Shown piece after piece: positions 31,226 to 40,811 of a DNA stretch of 58,448 bases. The stretch comes from Sphingomonadales bacterium EhC05 (GTDB lineage: Bacteria; Pseudomonadota; Alphaproteobacteria; Sphingomonadales; Sphingomonadaceae): the NCBI GenBank assembly GCA_001650955.1, contig LXYP01000011.1, positions 1-58,448 on the forward strand, in the 5' to 3' direction. The position numbers and the translations under genes are program-made. How positions within the stretch are numbered: position 1 is the stretch's first letter; every line of letters starts with the position of its first letter. The notes beneath the pieces are model-generated. The model made no database searches. It was not told where the DNA came from and saw only the letters and a program-made list of their open reading frames with translations.

Positions 31226-33372
31226 CCGCGCATCCAATTATGATAGCGTTCAACCCAGCGCAGCAAGCCTTCCGGCGCATGGGCCCGCTTCCATTCGCCG
31301 GCGGCATATTTGTTCGCTTCAGCCATCGTCGGATAGGTGTGGATCGTCCCCAATATCTTGTTCAGCCCAAGCTTGTGTTTCATCGCCAGAACATATTCCG
31401 CAAGCAGTTCTCCGGCATGGTCACCTACAATCGTGACACCCAAAATCTTGTCCTTGCCGGGCACGGTCAGCACTTTGACAAAGCCATGGGTCGCGCTGTC
31501 GGCTATCGCCCGGTCGAGCTCGTGCATGTCGTAGGTAACCACCTCATAAGCGATGCCCTGTTCCTTCGCATCCTGTTCATTGAGGCCAACCCGGGCAATT
31601 TCCGGATCGATGAACGTGACCCACGGAATGACCCGATAGTCGGCCTTAAACTTGCGGAATTGGCCGAACAGCGCATTCACCGCGGCAAACCAAGCTTGGT
31701 GCGATGCGACATGGGTGAACTGGTAAGGGCCAGCGACATCGCCGGCTGCAAAAATATTGGGGTAGAGCGTCGCCAGATAATCATCGGTGACGACCGTTCG
31801 GTCGGTTTCAATACCCAGTTCCTCGAGACCAAATCCGGTCAACCGCGCGCTCCGTCCAACGGCGATGATCAGCGCATCAAAGGCGATGCTCTTCTCTTTG
31901 CCATCCACCGATAGGATCAGGCGCTTTTCACCGTCGACCAGTTCACAGCGAATTGCATCATGACTGGTCAGAACCTCGACACCCGAGCGTTGCTGGGCGC
32001 TGAGCGCGAGTTCAGCAACTTCCGCATCTTCACGCGCCAGAAGGCGATCGGCACGTTCCACCTGAACAACTTTCGCGCCGAGCCGGGCGAAGGCCTGGCT
32101 GAGTTCACAGCCAATTGGTCCGCCGCCGAGCACGATCATCCGTTTGGGGATATCGTCCATCTGGGCAAATTCTTCCCACAGATTGTCGCTGGTGACATAG
32201 CCAACATCGTCCAGTCCGGGCAGATCCGGCACAAATGGCCGGCCGCCCGTTGCGATGACGATGGAGCGGGTGGTGAGCCTTTGTATTTCGCCGTCTTCGC
32301 GTTTTATTTCAACGGTCCACGGATCGATGATGGTTGCATAGCCCTTCACCACATCGACGCCGAGACCGGTGTAGCGCTCGACACTGTCATGCGGTTCGAT
32401 GGTCGCAATGATATCATGCACACGCTGCATCACCGCCTTGAAGCTATATTTCGGCTCGCTGTTGGAGAGACCATAGAGATCGCCCTTGCGCATCTGCTCA
32501 GCGACTTTAGCGCTTTTGATCAGCGCTTTGCTCGGGACGCAGCCATAGTTGAGGCAGTCGCCGCCCATTTTCGAAGTTTCGACCAGCGTCACTTTCGCTT
32601 TGACCGTCGCAGCAATTAACGAAGAGACCAGACCGGCTGCACCGGCACCAATCACAACCATATTGCGATCATATTTTTTCGGCTTGGTGAAGCGTGCATA
32701 GACTTTCCGGCGTTTGATCACGCCCATGATCCATTTGCCGATCCATGGGGTCAATCCGAGAGCTGCAAAGGATAGCAGTAGAGCGGGCGAAGCGATGTCA
32801 GAAACCTCTTCAATATTGGCTAATTGGGTACCGGCGTTGACGTAGACCAAGGTTCCCAACAACATCCCGACCTGGCTCACCCAGTAGAAGGTACGCGCCT
32901 TCATCTTGGTCAGACCGATCAAAAGGTTGATCAGAAAAAACGGGAATAAAGGCACCAACCGGAGCGACAACAGATAGAAGGGTCCATCTTTCTCAACTCC
33001 ATTGTTGATGGTTTTAAGCCGCTCGCCAAAGCGGCTCTCCACTGCATCGCGAAAAAGATAGCGAGAAGCCAGAAAGGCCAATGTCGCGCCGATTGTTGAC
33101 GCGAAAGAAGCGATGATTGTGCCGGTGACCAGACCAAAAAGTGCTCCGGCAGCCAAAGTCAAAATCACGGCGCCGGGAAGAGAAGCCGCGGTTACGACGA
33201 CATAGATGAGGAAAAATATCCCGATCACCAAAAATGGTGCCGCCTGATATTGCGCATCAAAGGCCTGCTGCTGTGCTTTCAGATTGGCGATGGTCAGCTG
33301 AGAACCAAGATCGAAATAGAAGAAACTAATGATGGCAAGAGCGAAAGCGACCAATATCAGTATTTTTTTCAT
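31222..33372 (-). CDS. VTT-domain membrane protein fused to a pyridine-nucleotide disulfide oxidoreductase
   Basis: A 716-residue fusion. The first ~210 residues form a VTT/SNARE-associated (DedA/TVP38-like) membrane domain, with IGIFFLIYVVVTAASLPGAVILTLAAGALFG and RLVPLFPFFLINLLIGLTKM as characteristic segments. Residues about 238-700 are a flavoprotein of the lipoamide-dehydrogenase/mercuric-reductase class: FAD motif VVIGAGAAGLVSS, redox-active pair GGDCLNYGCVPSK (Cys-x4-Cys), NAD(P)H motif VLGGGPIGCELSQ, and dimer-domain GTIHTYPTMAEANKYAAGEWKR. The fusion would place a disulfide or metal reductase at the inner membrane. The electron acceptor is unknown. Mercury reduction is unlikely because the N-terminal HMA domain and C-terminal vicinal cysteines are missing. 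Such fusions are known in bacteria. Confidence 0.88.
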   Translation of the reverse strand: MKKILILVAFALAIISFFYFDLGSQLTIANLKAQQQAFDAQYQAAPFLVIGIFFLIYVVVTAASLPGAVILTLAAGALFGLVTGTIIASFASTIGATLAFLASRYLFRDAVESRFGERLKTINNGVEKDGPFYLLSLRLVPLFPFFLINLLIGLTKMKARTFYWVSQVGMLLGTLVYVNAGTQLANIEEVSDIASPALLLSFAALGLTPWIGKWIMGVIKRRKVYARFTKPKKYDRNMVVIGAGAAGLVSSLIAATVKAKVTLVETSKMGGDCLNYGCVPSKALIKSAKVAEQMRKGDLYGLSNSEPKYSFKAVMQRVHDIIATIEPHDSVERYTGLGVDVVKGYATIIDPWTVEIKREDGEIQRLTTRSIVIATGGRPFVPDLPGLDDVGYVTSDNLWEEFAQMDDIPKRMIVLGGGPIGCELSQAFARLGAKVVQVERADRLLAREDAEVAELALSAQQRSGVEVLTSHDAIRCELVDGEKRLILSVDGKEKSIAFDALIIAVGRSARLTGFGLEELGIETDRTVVTDDYLATLYPNIFAAGDVAGPYQFTHVASHQAWFAAVNALFGQFRKFKADYRVIPWVTFIDPEIARVGLNEQDAKEQGIAYEVVTYDMHELDRAIADSATHGFVKVLTVPGKDKILGVTIVGDHAGELLAEYVLAMKHKLGLNKILGTIHTYPTMAEANKYAAGEWKRAHAPEGLLRWVERYHNWMRG

Positions 33373-33486
33373 GCAATGCTCTCTATTTTCAAGGTTTCTG
33401 GGATGGCATCACCGATGAATCGATGTTCGGTCAGATATATACAGGAACACGAACAGCACAACCGCGAGCTTACGCTCGGCCGACCA

Positions 33487-34332
33487 TCACTTCATGTTCG
33501 TAAGGTCATTGTCGGAAGTTACATTTTCAGTAGAAGCTGACCTGCGGAACGGCAATATGAGACTCCACCATAGTTTGGCGGGATTATCCGACTGATATTC
33601 CTCGAGGCCGATCAGCACATCGTCATGTCCCGCAGCAGGTTGAGCGCGGTAAGTCCCGAATATCTTATCCCAAAGAGAAATCGTCGAACCATAATTGCTA
33701 TTGGTCTCGCCGGGCACGGTCGAGTGATGCACCCGGTGCATATCTGGTGTGACCAAGATACCGCGCAACAGCGCGTCCATCCATTGCGGCAAGTTCAGAT
33801 TGCTGTGATTGAACATCGCGCACAGATTGAGCAGCAGCGCGAACAGGATGACCGCCAAAATACTGGGCCCGATCGCGATCACAATCGCAACCTTGTACAG
33901 CATCGACAAGCTGATCTCGACCGGATGAAACCGCAAGGCAGTCGTCACGTCAATATCCCGGTCGGCATGATGGACTTTGTGAATCGCCCACAGCAGCGCG
34001 ATTTTGTGAGTCAGGACATGTTGAACATAGATCGCCAGATCGAGCAGAATCAACGCACATACCAGTTCAAGCCAAAAATTCCCGTTGATCTGATGAAATA
34101 TTCCTATGCCATTTTGTGCCGCCCAGCCCGCCGCCGCCAAAGCGACAACCGGGCCCATCATCCTGAGCGCCAGACTGTCGACCACGATCAGGAGAATATT
34201 GGTCCTCCAGCGTGTCGCTCTCGGCAGCACTCTGATTTTACGCGGAAACACAGCCTCCAGTCCCAGCAGAACGCAAAATAGCGCAGCGGAGATAAGCAAA
34301 CCATATTGCTCCAGCCCAAAGGGCCCGTTCAA
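33487..34332 (-). CDS. Sterol desaturase / fatty acid hydroxylase superfamily protein
   Basis: A 281-residue integral-membrane di-iron enzyme. The histidine clusters are intact: HVLTH and HKVHH (about residues 128-146), FHP shortly after, and HRVHHS (about residue 203), which bind two irons and use O2 to hydroxylate or desaturate a lipid-like substrate. At least four membrane segments are seen, for example YGLLISAALFCVLLGLEAV and IVIAIGPSILAVILFALLLNLC. It is divergent from the RND efflux operon and both start regions share a palindrome. Substrate candidates are fatty acids, carotenoids or sterol-like molecules. Confidence 0.88.
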   Translation of the reverse strand: MNGPFGLEQYGLLISAALFCVLLGLEAVFPRKIRVLPRATRWRTNILLIVVDSLALRMMGPVVALAAAGWAAQNGIGIFHQINGNFWLELVCALILLDLAIYVQHVLTHKIALLWAIHKVHHADRDIDVTTALRFHPVEISLSMLYKVAIVIAIGPSILAVILFALLLNLCAMFNHSNLNLPQWMDALLRGILVTPDMHRVHHSTVPGETNSNYGSTISLWDKIFGTYRAQPAAGHDDVLIGLEEYQSDNPAKLWWSLILPFRRSASTENVTSDNDLTNMK

Positions 34333-34404
34333 CCAATCTGGCCACTGATTCTTGGCTATCCAGTCCAGGACAGACTCCTATTTTCTGTACCGCAACATAG
34401 AAAA

Positions 34405-34420
34405 TGAACGCCATCGTTCA
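34405..34420. promoter_or_regulatory. Dyad between the desaturase-like gene and the RND operon
   Basis: TGAACGCCATCGTTCA has perfect six-base arms around CCAT, and a related half-site (CGTTGA) follows at about 34427-34432. This resembles operators of TetR-type repressors of RND pumps. No such regulator gene adjoins the site in the window. Confidence 0.45.
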
Positions 34421-34503
34421 ATTAATCGTTGACCTTCGTTTTTAACAGTGTCAGTTTACATCCACTTGGTAAAGGCCAAGTCGATGGAGCAGCAGATCAT
34501 ATC

Positions 34504-35982
34504 GTGAAAATCCAAATTGGTAGCACCCTTTCCCCCATGGTTGCGGTCCTGTTGATGACCAGTGGTTGTATCAGCTTGGAACCGCAGTCTGTCGCACCGG
34601 AAATTACCGCAGGCATGCCGGAGCAATTTGCTCAGCCAGATAGCGACGGCCGCTATCAATCCGACCGATGGTGGACTGCATTTCAGGATCCGGTGCTCAA
34701 TAATCTGCTCGACGAAGCCCTCGGCAATAATCTGGATCTGGCTGAGGCTTCCGCTCGGCTCCGCGCAGCTGAAGCCCAGGCAAGAGTGTCCAAAAGTGGC
34801 TTATTTCCGCAGGTCAATGCGACACTCGACAGCAGCTATTCGGATTCACCACTGGCCGGCACAGCCTTTGGTGCCAGCGGCGGGATCGGCGCCTCTCGCC
34901 TCGAAATTGAAACTTATTCTTCAAGCCTCGGATTCTCTTATGAACTGGATATCTGGGGCAAATTGCGTAATGATGCGCGGGCCGGGCGCGCCGATGCCAT
35001 TGCCGCAGCGGCGGACTTGCAGTCCGTTCGTCTTGCCGTGATGGCCGAAGTGGTCACCAGCTATTTCGATATCGTCGATGCCCGCCATCAGATTGAACTG
35101 ACCACAAAAATCATCGATATTCTTGGCGACCGGCTCGAGCAAACCGAAAACCGCTATCAACGCGGCCTGGCGACGTCATTTGAACTCTATCAAGTGCGTC
35201 AGGACTTTCGCAACATCCAGGCAGGACTGCCGCAGAGAGAGATACAGCTCACCGCCACCGAAGGACAATTGGCAGTGCTCACCGGTCGCTATTCGGATAA
35301 TATTGCTGACCTGCTCGGTACCAGATTGTCGCCGCAATTGGTCTTCACGCCAATTCCGGCGGGCCTGCCGATGGACCTGCTCGCGCAGCGCCCAGATATT
35401 TTCGCAGAAAGCCAACGGCTTGAATCGGCACGGTTCAATTTGGGTGCCCGGAAGGCCGAGCTGTTTCCCTCCCTGAGCCTGACCGCCGGGACCGGGACCC
35501 AATCGGGTCAGCCATCCGGGCTATTTGACGTCATGGACAAATGGATACTCAATCTCGGCGCCGGTTTGACCGCTCCGTTGTTTCAAGGTGGCCGGATCAG
35601 AGCGAATATCGAGATAGCCGACGCACAATATGCCCAGCAAACCGCAGTATATGCGCGAACCGTCCTGACCGCGTTTCAGGAAGTGACCTCGGCGATCAAT
35701 CGCTATGAAGAAGAACGGCAGCGCTATCGCTTCCTGTTCTCGCAACTGGATGAAGCCGGAGCGGCAGCCGATTTACAGTCTCGAAGATTTTCGACTGGCG
35801 TTGGAGATTATGTCGATTATCTTGATGCGCTACGTGCCCAATATCAGGTCCAGTCATCCTTGTCCTCAGCGGCCCGGGATGTCGCCTTGTCCCGCCTTGC
35901 GGTCCATCGCGCGCTCGGCGGCAGCTGGAACAATAGCCAGCCGGTGACAGCCCCCAATATTTCTACTTCAGGAGACAGTTAG
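34504..35982 (+). CDS. RND efflux outer-membrane lipoprotein (NodT/OprM family)
   Basis: A TolC-like channel of about 492 residues. The N-terminus has a lipoprotein signal (MVAVLLMTSGC; the lipobox cysteine is Cys22 if the GTG at 34504 is used). The body contains two internally similar alpha-barrel repeats of the outer-membrane efflux protein family: WWTAFQDPVLNNLLDEALGNNLDLAEASARLRAAEAQ and LLAQRPDIFAESQRLESARFNLGARKAELFPSLSLT. The start at GTG 34504 is chosen to give a normal signal peptide; an ATG at 34429 would add 25 residues of non-signal sequence and cover the promoter dyad. It is the first gene of the tripartite operon and overlaps the adaptor start. Confidence 0.9.
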   Translation: MKIQIGSTLSPMVAVLLMTSGCISLEPQSVAPEITAGMPEQFAQPDSDGRYQSDRWWTAFQDPVLNNLLDEALGNNLDLAEASARLRAAEAQARVSKSGLFPQVNATLDSSYSDSPLAGTAFGASGGIGASRLEIETYSSSLGFSYELDIWGKLRNDARAGRADAIAAAADLQSVRLAVMAEVVTSYFDIVDARHQIELTTKIIDILGDRLEQTENRYQRGLATSFELYQVRQDFRNIQAGLPQREIQLTATEGQLAVLTGRYSDNIADLLGTRLSPQLVFTPIPAGLPMDLLAQRPDIFAESQRLESARFNLGARKAELFPSLSLTAGTGTQSGQPSGLFDVMDKWILNLGAGLTAPLFQGGRIRANIEIADAQYAQQTAVYARTVLTAFQEVTSAINRYEEERQRYRFLFSQLDEAGAAADLQSRRFSTGVGDYVDYLDALRAQYQVQSSLSSAARDVALSRLAVHRALGGSWNNSQPVTAPNISTSGDS

Positions 35983-37349
35983 TGCATCGTCAGCGCGTTA
36001 TCGGCGGGATCATCTTGCTCGCAGCAATTCTGATTGCTGCATTGCTGATCTTCCTGCGGTCTGAACCCGAAGAAAAGCCGCCGGAAGATCTCATCCCGCT
36101 GGTTCAGGCAGTGCCGATCGAAATCCAATCCGGGAACTTGATGGTCACCGGAGCAGGGACTGTCCGAGCGCGGGAAGAATTGACCCTGTCCGCCGAAGTC
36201 TCGGGCAAACTTGTCTATGTAAACCCAAATCTGCGCGAAGGTCAGCGCGTCGCTGCCGGTACGACATTATTCCGGATTGATCCTTCCGACTATCGCAACG
36301 CGGTTCGGTCTAGTCAGGCCGATGTTGCGTCCCAGAATGTCGCGGTTCTGCAAGCGCAGGAAGAAGTTTCCTTGGCCAAGGCCGAATTGGCCCGATTTGA
36401 GCAACGCGGAGCTGACGATGGTCCCTATGCCAGCGTCGATGAAAATGATTATGCTTCGCGGATTTTACCGCCGACATCACTGGTGAAACCGGAAAATCCC
36501 GAGACCGGAACCAAAACCGCCGCCAGAAGCAATAGTGGTCTGGTGACACGCGAGCCACAATTGCAATCGGCCCGTGCCGGTCTCAGGCGCGCGCAGGCAC
36601 AATTGGCCGATGCTCAGAAAGCCTTGCAGCGCACCGTCGTTCGCGCGCCATTTTCAGGCGTAGTCCGGACTGAAAATATTGCCCTCGGCAGTTATGTTGC
36701 ACCTGGTCAATCGCTCGGTTCGATGGTTGGCACCGCCGATTTTGAAGCCGTCATTCCCCTGTCCGAGAGCGAAGCTGCCTTGATCCCATCGCTCTGGCGA
36801 GCGGGAGGCAGCGGACGGATCGAAGCAAAGGTCTATTCGGAATATGGCGGCAAACGCTATAGCTGGCGCGCTTATGTCGACCGCGCCAACAGTCTGCTCA
36901 ATCCACAAACCCGTACGATCGATGTATTTCTGCGCATTCCTAACCCGTTGCGCGGCGGAGCGCCCGCCTTTGCGCCTGAGGCGAAACCATCGGCGAGCAT
37001 ATCATCAGCCCCTCCCCTATTTGTCGGCAGCTTTGTTGATGCCCAAATCACTGGCAGGTCATTGGACTCCTATGCCAGCATCCCGCTCGCTGCATTGCGG
37101 TCCGATAACCGAATCTGGCTGGTCCGGGATGGCAAATTGGGCATTCTCACGGTCGATATATTGCAGCGAACCGACAAAAGCGTGCTGATCAGCACAAGGG
37201 GTCTTGGCACCAAGGCGATGGTCATAACTGGTGGCGTCAAAGCCGCGACCGAGGGGATGAAGGTCAGAATCGCTGAATCCCGCGCGGCCTCGCCAAAGCC
37301 GAGCACTTCCGGGGCGCAAGCCCGCCCTGAGAAAAACGCAAATCAATGA
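35982..37349 (+). CDS. RND efflux periplasmic adaptor (HlyD/MFP family)
   Basis: A 455-residue membrane-fusion protein. A single N-terminal membrane anchor (VIGGIILLAAILIAALLIFL, about residues 5-24) is followed by a first lipoyl/barrel-sandwich half (LSAEVSGKLVYVNPNLREGQRVAAGTTLFRIDP, about 65-105), a long alpha-helical hairpin with Gln/Ala-rich coils (about 105-205), and the second lipoyl half (VVRAPFSGVVRTENIALGSYVAPGQSLGSMV, about 215-245). A beta-barrel domain and membrane-proximal domain complete it. The GTG start overlaps the previous stop (TAGTG), and its stop overlaps the pump start (ATGA), so all three pump parts are coupled. It would bridge the inner-membrane pump and the outer-membrane channel. 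Confidence 0.9.
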   Translation: MHRQRVIGGIILLAAILIAALLIFLRSEPEEKPPEDLIPLVQAVPIEIQSGNLMVTGAGTVRAREELTLSAEVSGKLVYVNPNLREGQRVAAGTTLFRIDPSDYRNAVRSSQADVASQNVAVLQAQEEVSLAKAELARFEQRGADDGPYASVDENDYASRILPPTSLVKPENPETGTKTAARSNSGLVTREPQLQSARAGLRRAQAQLADAQKALQRTVVRAPFSGVVRTENIALGSYVAPGQSLGSMVGTADFEAVIPLSESEAALIPSLWRAGGSGRIEAKVYSEYGGKRYSWRAYVDRANSLLNPQTRTIDVFLRIPNPLRGGAPAFAPEAKPSASISSAPPLFVGSFVDAQITGRSLDSYASIPLAALRSDNRIWLVRDGKLGILTVDILQRTDKSVLISTRGLGTKAMVITGGVKAATEGMKVRIAESRAASPKPSTSGAQARPEKNANQ

Positions 37350-40300
37350 CACAGCCACCCGATCTCGACCAGCCCTCGAAGAGCGGGCCGATGCCGGAGC
37401 AACCGAGCCGCGATATAATGGAACAGCGCGGAATAGTTGCGTTTATGGCGCGCAACGGGGTCGCTGCGAACCTGTTGATGATATTCCTTTTCATCGTCGG
37501 AATCACCTCATATCGCACGATTGTTCAGGAAGTCTTCGCGGAAAACAGCCTCGATACGGTTCAAATCAGCGTCGACTATCCTGGTGCCACACCCGATGAG
37601 GTCGAAGAGTCGATCGTTCAGAAGATTGAGGAAGCGGTCGAAGCGGTCGAGAATATCAAGGAGGTCAAATCAAATGCCTCCGAGAACACCGGTTCAGTCT
37701 CGGTCGAACTGGAGCGGGGCACGGATATCGACCGGGCGCTCGACGACATCAAAGCTGAGATTGATCAGATTCAGACTTTTCCGGACGACGCCGACGAGCC
37801 TGAAGTCCGCGAACTCACTTCGCGGCAGAGCGTCGTGCGAATTGCGATATTTGGCGATGTCGACGAAACCGCTTTGAAAGAAACGGCATATCGGCTCGAA
37901 AGTTCATTGTCCGCGCTACCCGAAATCTCCTTCGTCGATACCAGCTCCATCCGGGACTATGAAGTCTCGATCGAGGTTCCCCAGAACACGTTGCAGGCCT
38001 ATGGCCTGTCGCTCAATGATATCTCGCGCACGATCGCCGCTAGCAGTCTCGACAGTCCCGCTGGCTCGATCGATACCGACAATGAAGAAGTCCGCGTGCG
38101 GACTATTGGACAGAATTACAACCAGCAGAATTTTGAAGATATTATCCTGGTGAGCAATGAAAACGGGGCGCTGATCCGGCTCGGCCAGGTCGCAACAATC
38201 CGCGACGGATTTCAGGATTCGGATCTGGTGTCGCTCTACAATGGCAAGCCCGTTGCCTTTGTCGAAGTTTTCCGCACCAGCGACGAACGCGTACTCGACG
38301 TGTCCTCGGCGACAAACGATTATCTCACCAACAAATTTGCCGCGACATTGCCAGAAGGCATTTCCTACGCAATCTGGACCGATGATAGCGAGTTGCTTGA
38401 CGATCGGCTCAGCCTCTTGCTCAAAAATGCCGCTATCGGTCTGTTCCTCGTGCTCCTCGCACTGACTTTATTCCTCGATATTCGCCTTGCCGCATGGACC
38501 GCTCTCGGCATTGGTATCACCTTCGTCGGCGCGATCTTCCTGCTCGACATGGCTGGCTCCAGCATCAATATGTTTTCGCTGTTTGGCTTTATCCTCGCAC
38601 TCGGGCTCGTGGTTGATGACGCCATTGTCGTCGGTGAAAATGTCTATGCCCAACGCGGAAGCGGCCGGACTGGACTGGGAGCGGCGATCAGCGGAGCTCG
38701 CCGCGTCACTGTGCCCGTCATTTTCGCGGTGTTGACGACCGTCGCAGCATTTTCACCGCTCTTCGCGATCGGCGGGATCATGGGGAAAATTCTTGCCGAC
38801 GTGCCCTTGGTTGTGGTCGCGGTTCTGTCCTTGTCGCTGGTCGAATGCCTGTTGATCCTGCCCAATCACCTCAGTCATTTGCCGGCGCCTGGAACGCAGA
38901 TACGCAATCCAGTCACCCGCTTTTTTGATCGTGTCCAATCCCAGGTCGACGTCTATTTTCAGGCTTTCGTCAACGGACCGCTCGACCGCGCCCTAAATTT
39001 CTCGATCCGGATGCCCTTTGTCATATTGGCGGGGGGCGTGGCGCTGTTCATACTTGTCGGATCTTTGGTGCCGGCAAATATTATCAAAACCTCTTTTTTC
39101 CCCGCAATCGAGGCGGATGTCGTCACCGCTAGTTTGGAAATGCCGGCCGGGACAACCATCGCGGATACCGAGAAAGTCGCGCGCCTGATCGAACAGAAGG
39201 GCCGCGAAACATATGCGAGATTCGAAGCACTGCGCGACGAAGAAAATGACGGATCGTCGCCGCTGCGTGGAATATTCACGCTCGTCGGCCAACCGCCGCG
39301 GATAAATGGTCCCAATCAATTTGCAACCGCCGGATTCTCGGCCAATATCGCGAGTGTCGAGTTCAGCTTCATTCCCGGAGACCAGCGCGCGCTTGCATCC
39401 AAGGATTTTGAAAATGCGTGGCGGGAGGCCGTCGGTCCGGTCGTCGAAGCAAGATCCCTGGTCTTCGCATCGGACCTGCTCTCGATCGGTGCTCCTGTCG
39501 AAGTGCAACTTTCCGATCCCGATCCAGAAGTGGTCGAGGCCGCCGCCGCCCAGCTGATCGAAAAGCTCAGCCGCTTCTCGGGTATATTCGATATCGAGTC
39601 CGATCAGGATGAAGGACTGAAGGAAATTGAACTTCGGATGAAACCCGAGGCGCGTTCGCTGGGTGTGACTTTGCAAGATGTCGCATTGCAGGTCCGATCG
39701 GCATTTTTTGGCAGCGAGGCGCTCCGGGTGCAGCGGGGACAGGAAGATATGCGCGTTTATATCCGCCTGCCGGAAGAGGAACGCGATTCAATTGCAGATG
39801 TCGAACGTTTCCGGGTCCGCGTGCCGGGAGGCGAGGTGCCGCTGGCAACTTTGGCGGATGTCTCATTCGGGCGCGCGCCCGCCGTCATCCGGCGGACCGA
39901 CGGCAGACGCGTGACCACGGTGACCGCCGATCTCGACGCAAATATTGTCACCGGTCAAGAAATAGCCGACGCTGTCGCCGACCAGATCATGCCCGAAATA
40001 CAAGCAGACTATCCGCAGCTGCAATATAAATTTGGCGGAGAACAACAGGAGCAGCAGGAATCCTTCGGCGATATCGGCATCGCGTTTGTCGCCGCCCTTC
40101 TAATGATCTACGCGCTGCTGGCAATTCCGTTTCGTTCCTATTTCCAGCCGTTGATCATCATGGCGGTGATTCCGTTCGGGGTTATCGGTGCGCTTATAGG
40201 TCATCTTATTTTGGGTCTGCCGCTCGGCATATTGAGCATGTTCGGAATAATCGCACTATCGGGCGTGATCGTAAATGGTTCTTTGATCTTGATTGATTTC

Positions 40301-40600
40301 ATCAACGAGAATCTGCGCGATGGCATGGGCATCGAGGACGCAATTATCAGCGGCGCCAAATCTCGCTTCCGGCCGATCATGCTGACCTCGCTCACGACAT
40401 TTCTGGGAGTTGCCCCGATCACTTTTGAAACAAGTCTTCAGGCGCAATTTCTCGTACCGATGGCGGCCAGCCTCGGTTTCGGCGTTTTGTTCGGCGCGTT
40501 CATCCTGCAATTGCTGATTCCGGCGCTTGCATTGCTGGAATATCGCGCACGGGTGCGGGTCAAGAACATGCTGGAACGCCGTCAGGAAAATTTGGTCTGA
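37346..40600 (+). CDS. RND multidrug/metal-type efflux permease
   Basis: A 1084-residue inner-membrane proton antiporter of the AcrB/MexB superfamily. It has twelve expected membrane spans, including GIVAFMARNGVAANLLMIFLFIVGI at the start and the conserved GxxxD helix (LFGFILALGLVVDDAIVVGENVYAQRG near residue 415), where the Asp pair of the proton relay is present as VVDDAIVVGEN. The two large periplasmic loops contain the porter motifs (ISVDYPGATPDEVEESIVQKIEEAVEAVENIKEV). The C-terminal half repeats the pattern in FGIIALSGVIVNGSLILIDFINENL, with Asn in place of the second aspartate. The sequence is closer to the HAE/'EefABC'-like proteobacterial group than to the heavy-metal CzcA group; the exported compounds are unknown. 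Confidence 0.9.
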   Translation: MTQPPDLDQPSKSGPMPEQPSRDIMEQRGIVAFMARNGVAANLLMIFLFIVGITSYRTIVQEVFAENSLDTVQISVDYPGATPDEVEESIVQKIEEAVEAVENIKEVKSNASENTGSVSVELERGTDIDRALDDIKAEIDQIQTFPDDADEPEVRELTSRQSVVRIAIFGDVDETALKETAYRLESSLSALPEISFVDTSSIRDYEVSIEVPQNTLQAYGLSLNDISRTIAASSLDSPAGSIDTDNEEVRVRTIGQNYNQQNFEDIILVSNENGALIRLGQVATIRDGFQDSDLVSLYNGKPVAFVEVFRTSDERVLDVSSATNDYLTNKFAATLPEGISYAIWTDDSELLDDRLSLLLKNAAIGLFLVLLALTLFLDIRLAAWTALGIGITFVGAIFLLDMAGSSINMFSLFGFILALGLVVDDAIVVGENVYAQRGSGRTGLGAAISGARRVTVPVIFAVLTTVAAFSPLFAIGGIMGKILADVPLVVVAVLSLSLVECLLILPNHLSHLPAPGTQIRNPVTRFFDRVQSQVDVYFQAFVNGPLDRALNFSIRMPFVILAGGVALFILVGSLVPANIIKTSFFPAIEADVVTASLEMPAGTTIADTEKVARLIEQKGRETYARFEALRDEENDGSSPLRGIFTLVGQPPRINGPNQFATAGFSANIASVEFSFIPGDQRALASKDFENAWREAVGPVVEARSLVFASDLLSIGAPVEVQLSDPDPEVVEAAAAQLIEKLSRFSGIFDIESDQDEGLKEIELRMKPEARSLGVTLQDVALQVRSAFFGSEALRVQRGQEDMRVYIRLPEEERDSIADVERFRVRVPGGEVPLATLADVSFGRAPAVIRRTDGRRVTTVTADLDANIVTGQEIADAVADQIMPEIQADYPQLQYKFGGEQQEQQESFGDIGIAFVAALLMIYALLAIPFRSYFQPLIIMAVIPFGVIGALIGHLILGLPLGILSMFGIIALSGVIVNGSLILIDFINENLRDGMGIEDAIISGAKSRFRPIMLTSLTTFLGVAPITFETSLQAQFLVPMAASLGFGVLFGAFILQLLIPALALLEYRARVRVKNMLERRQENLV

Positions 40601-40811
40601 GCGCCATTGCACGGCTTGGCCAACCATCCCATAATTGACAGTAGCAAAACAGGACATGTTGCTGTTATCATAGGCTAAGGGAACGAAACTGGGACTGTCG
40701 TTTGCAGCTAGCGCGGCTACGATACAGACCAAATCCAGCGCGTGTCTCAATATTATAAGACTGGCGTTTTGCCCTGCGACATCATGCCGGCAAGTGGAGG
40801 GGATCTGACGG

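Noticed and set aside
31222-33372. Mercuric reductase
   Set aside because: The flavoreductase core fits, but the N-terminal HMA domain and the C-terminal cysteine pair needed for mercury are missing, and no other mer gene is near.
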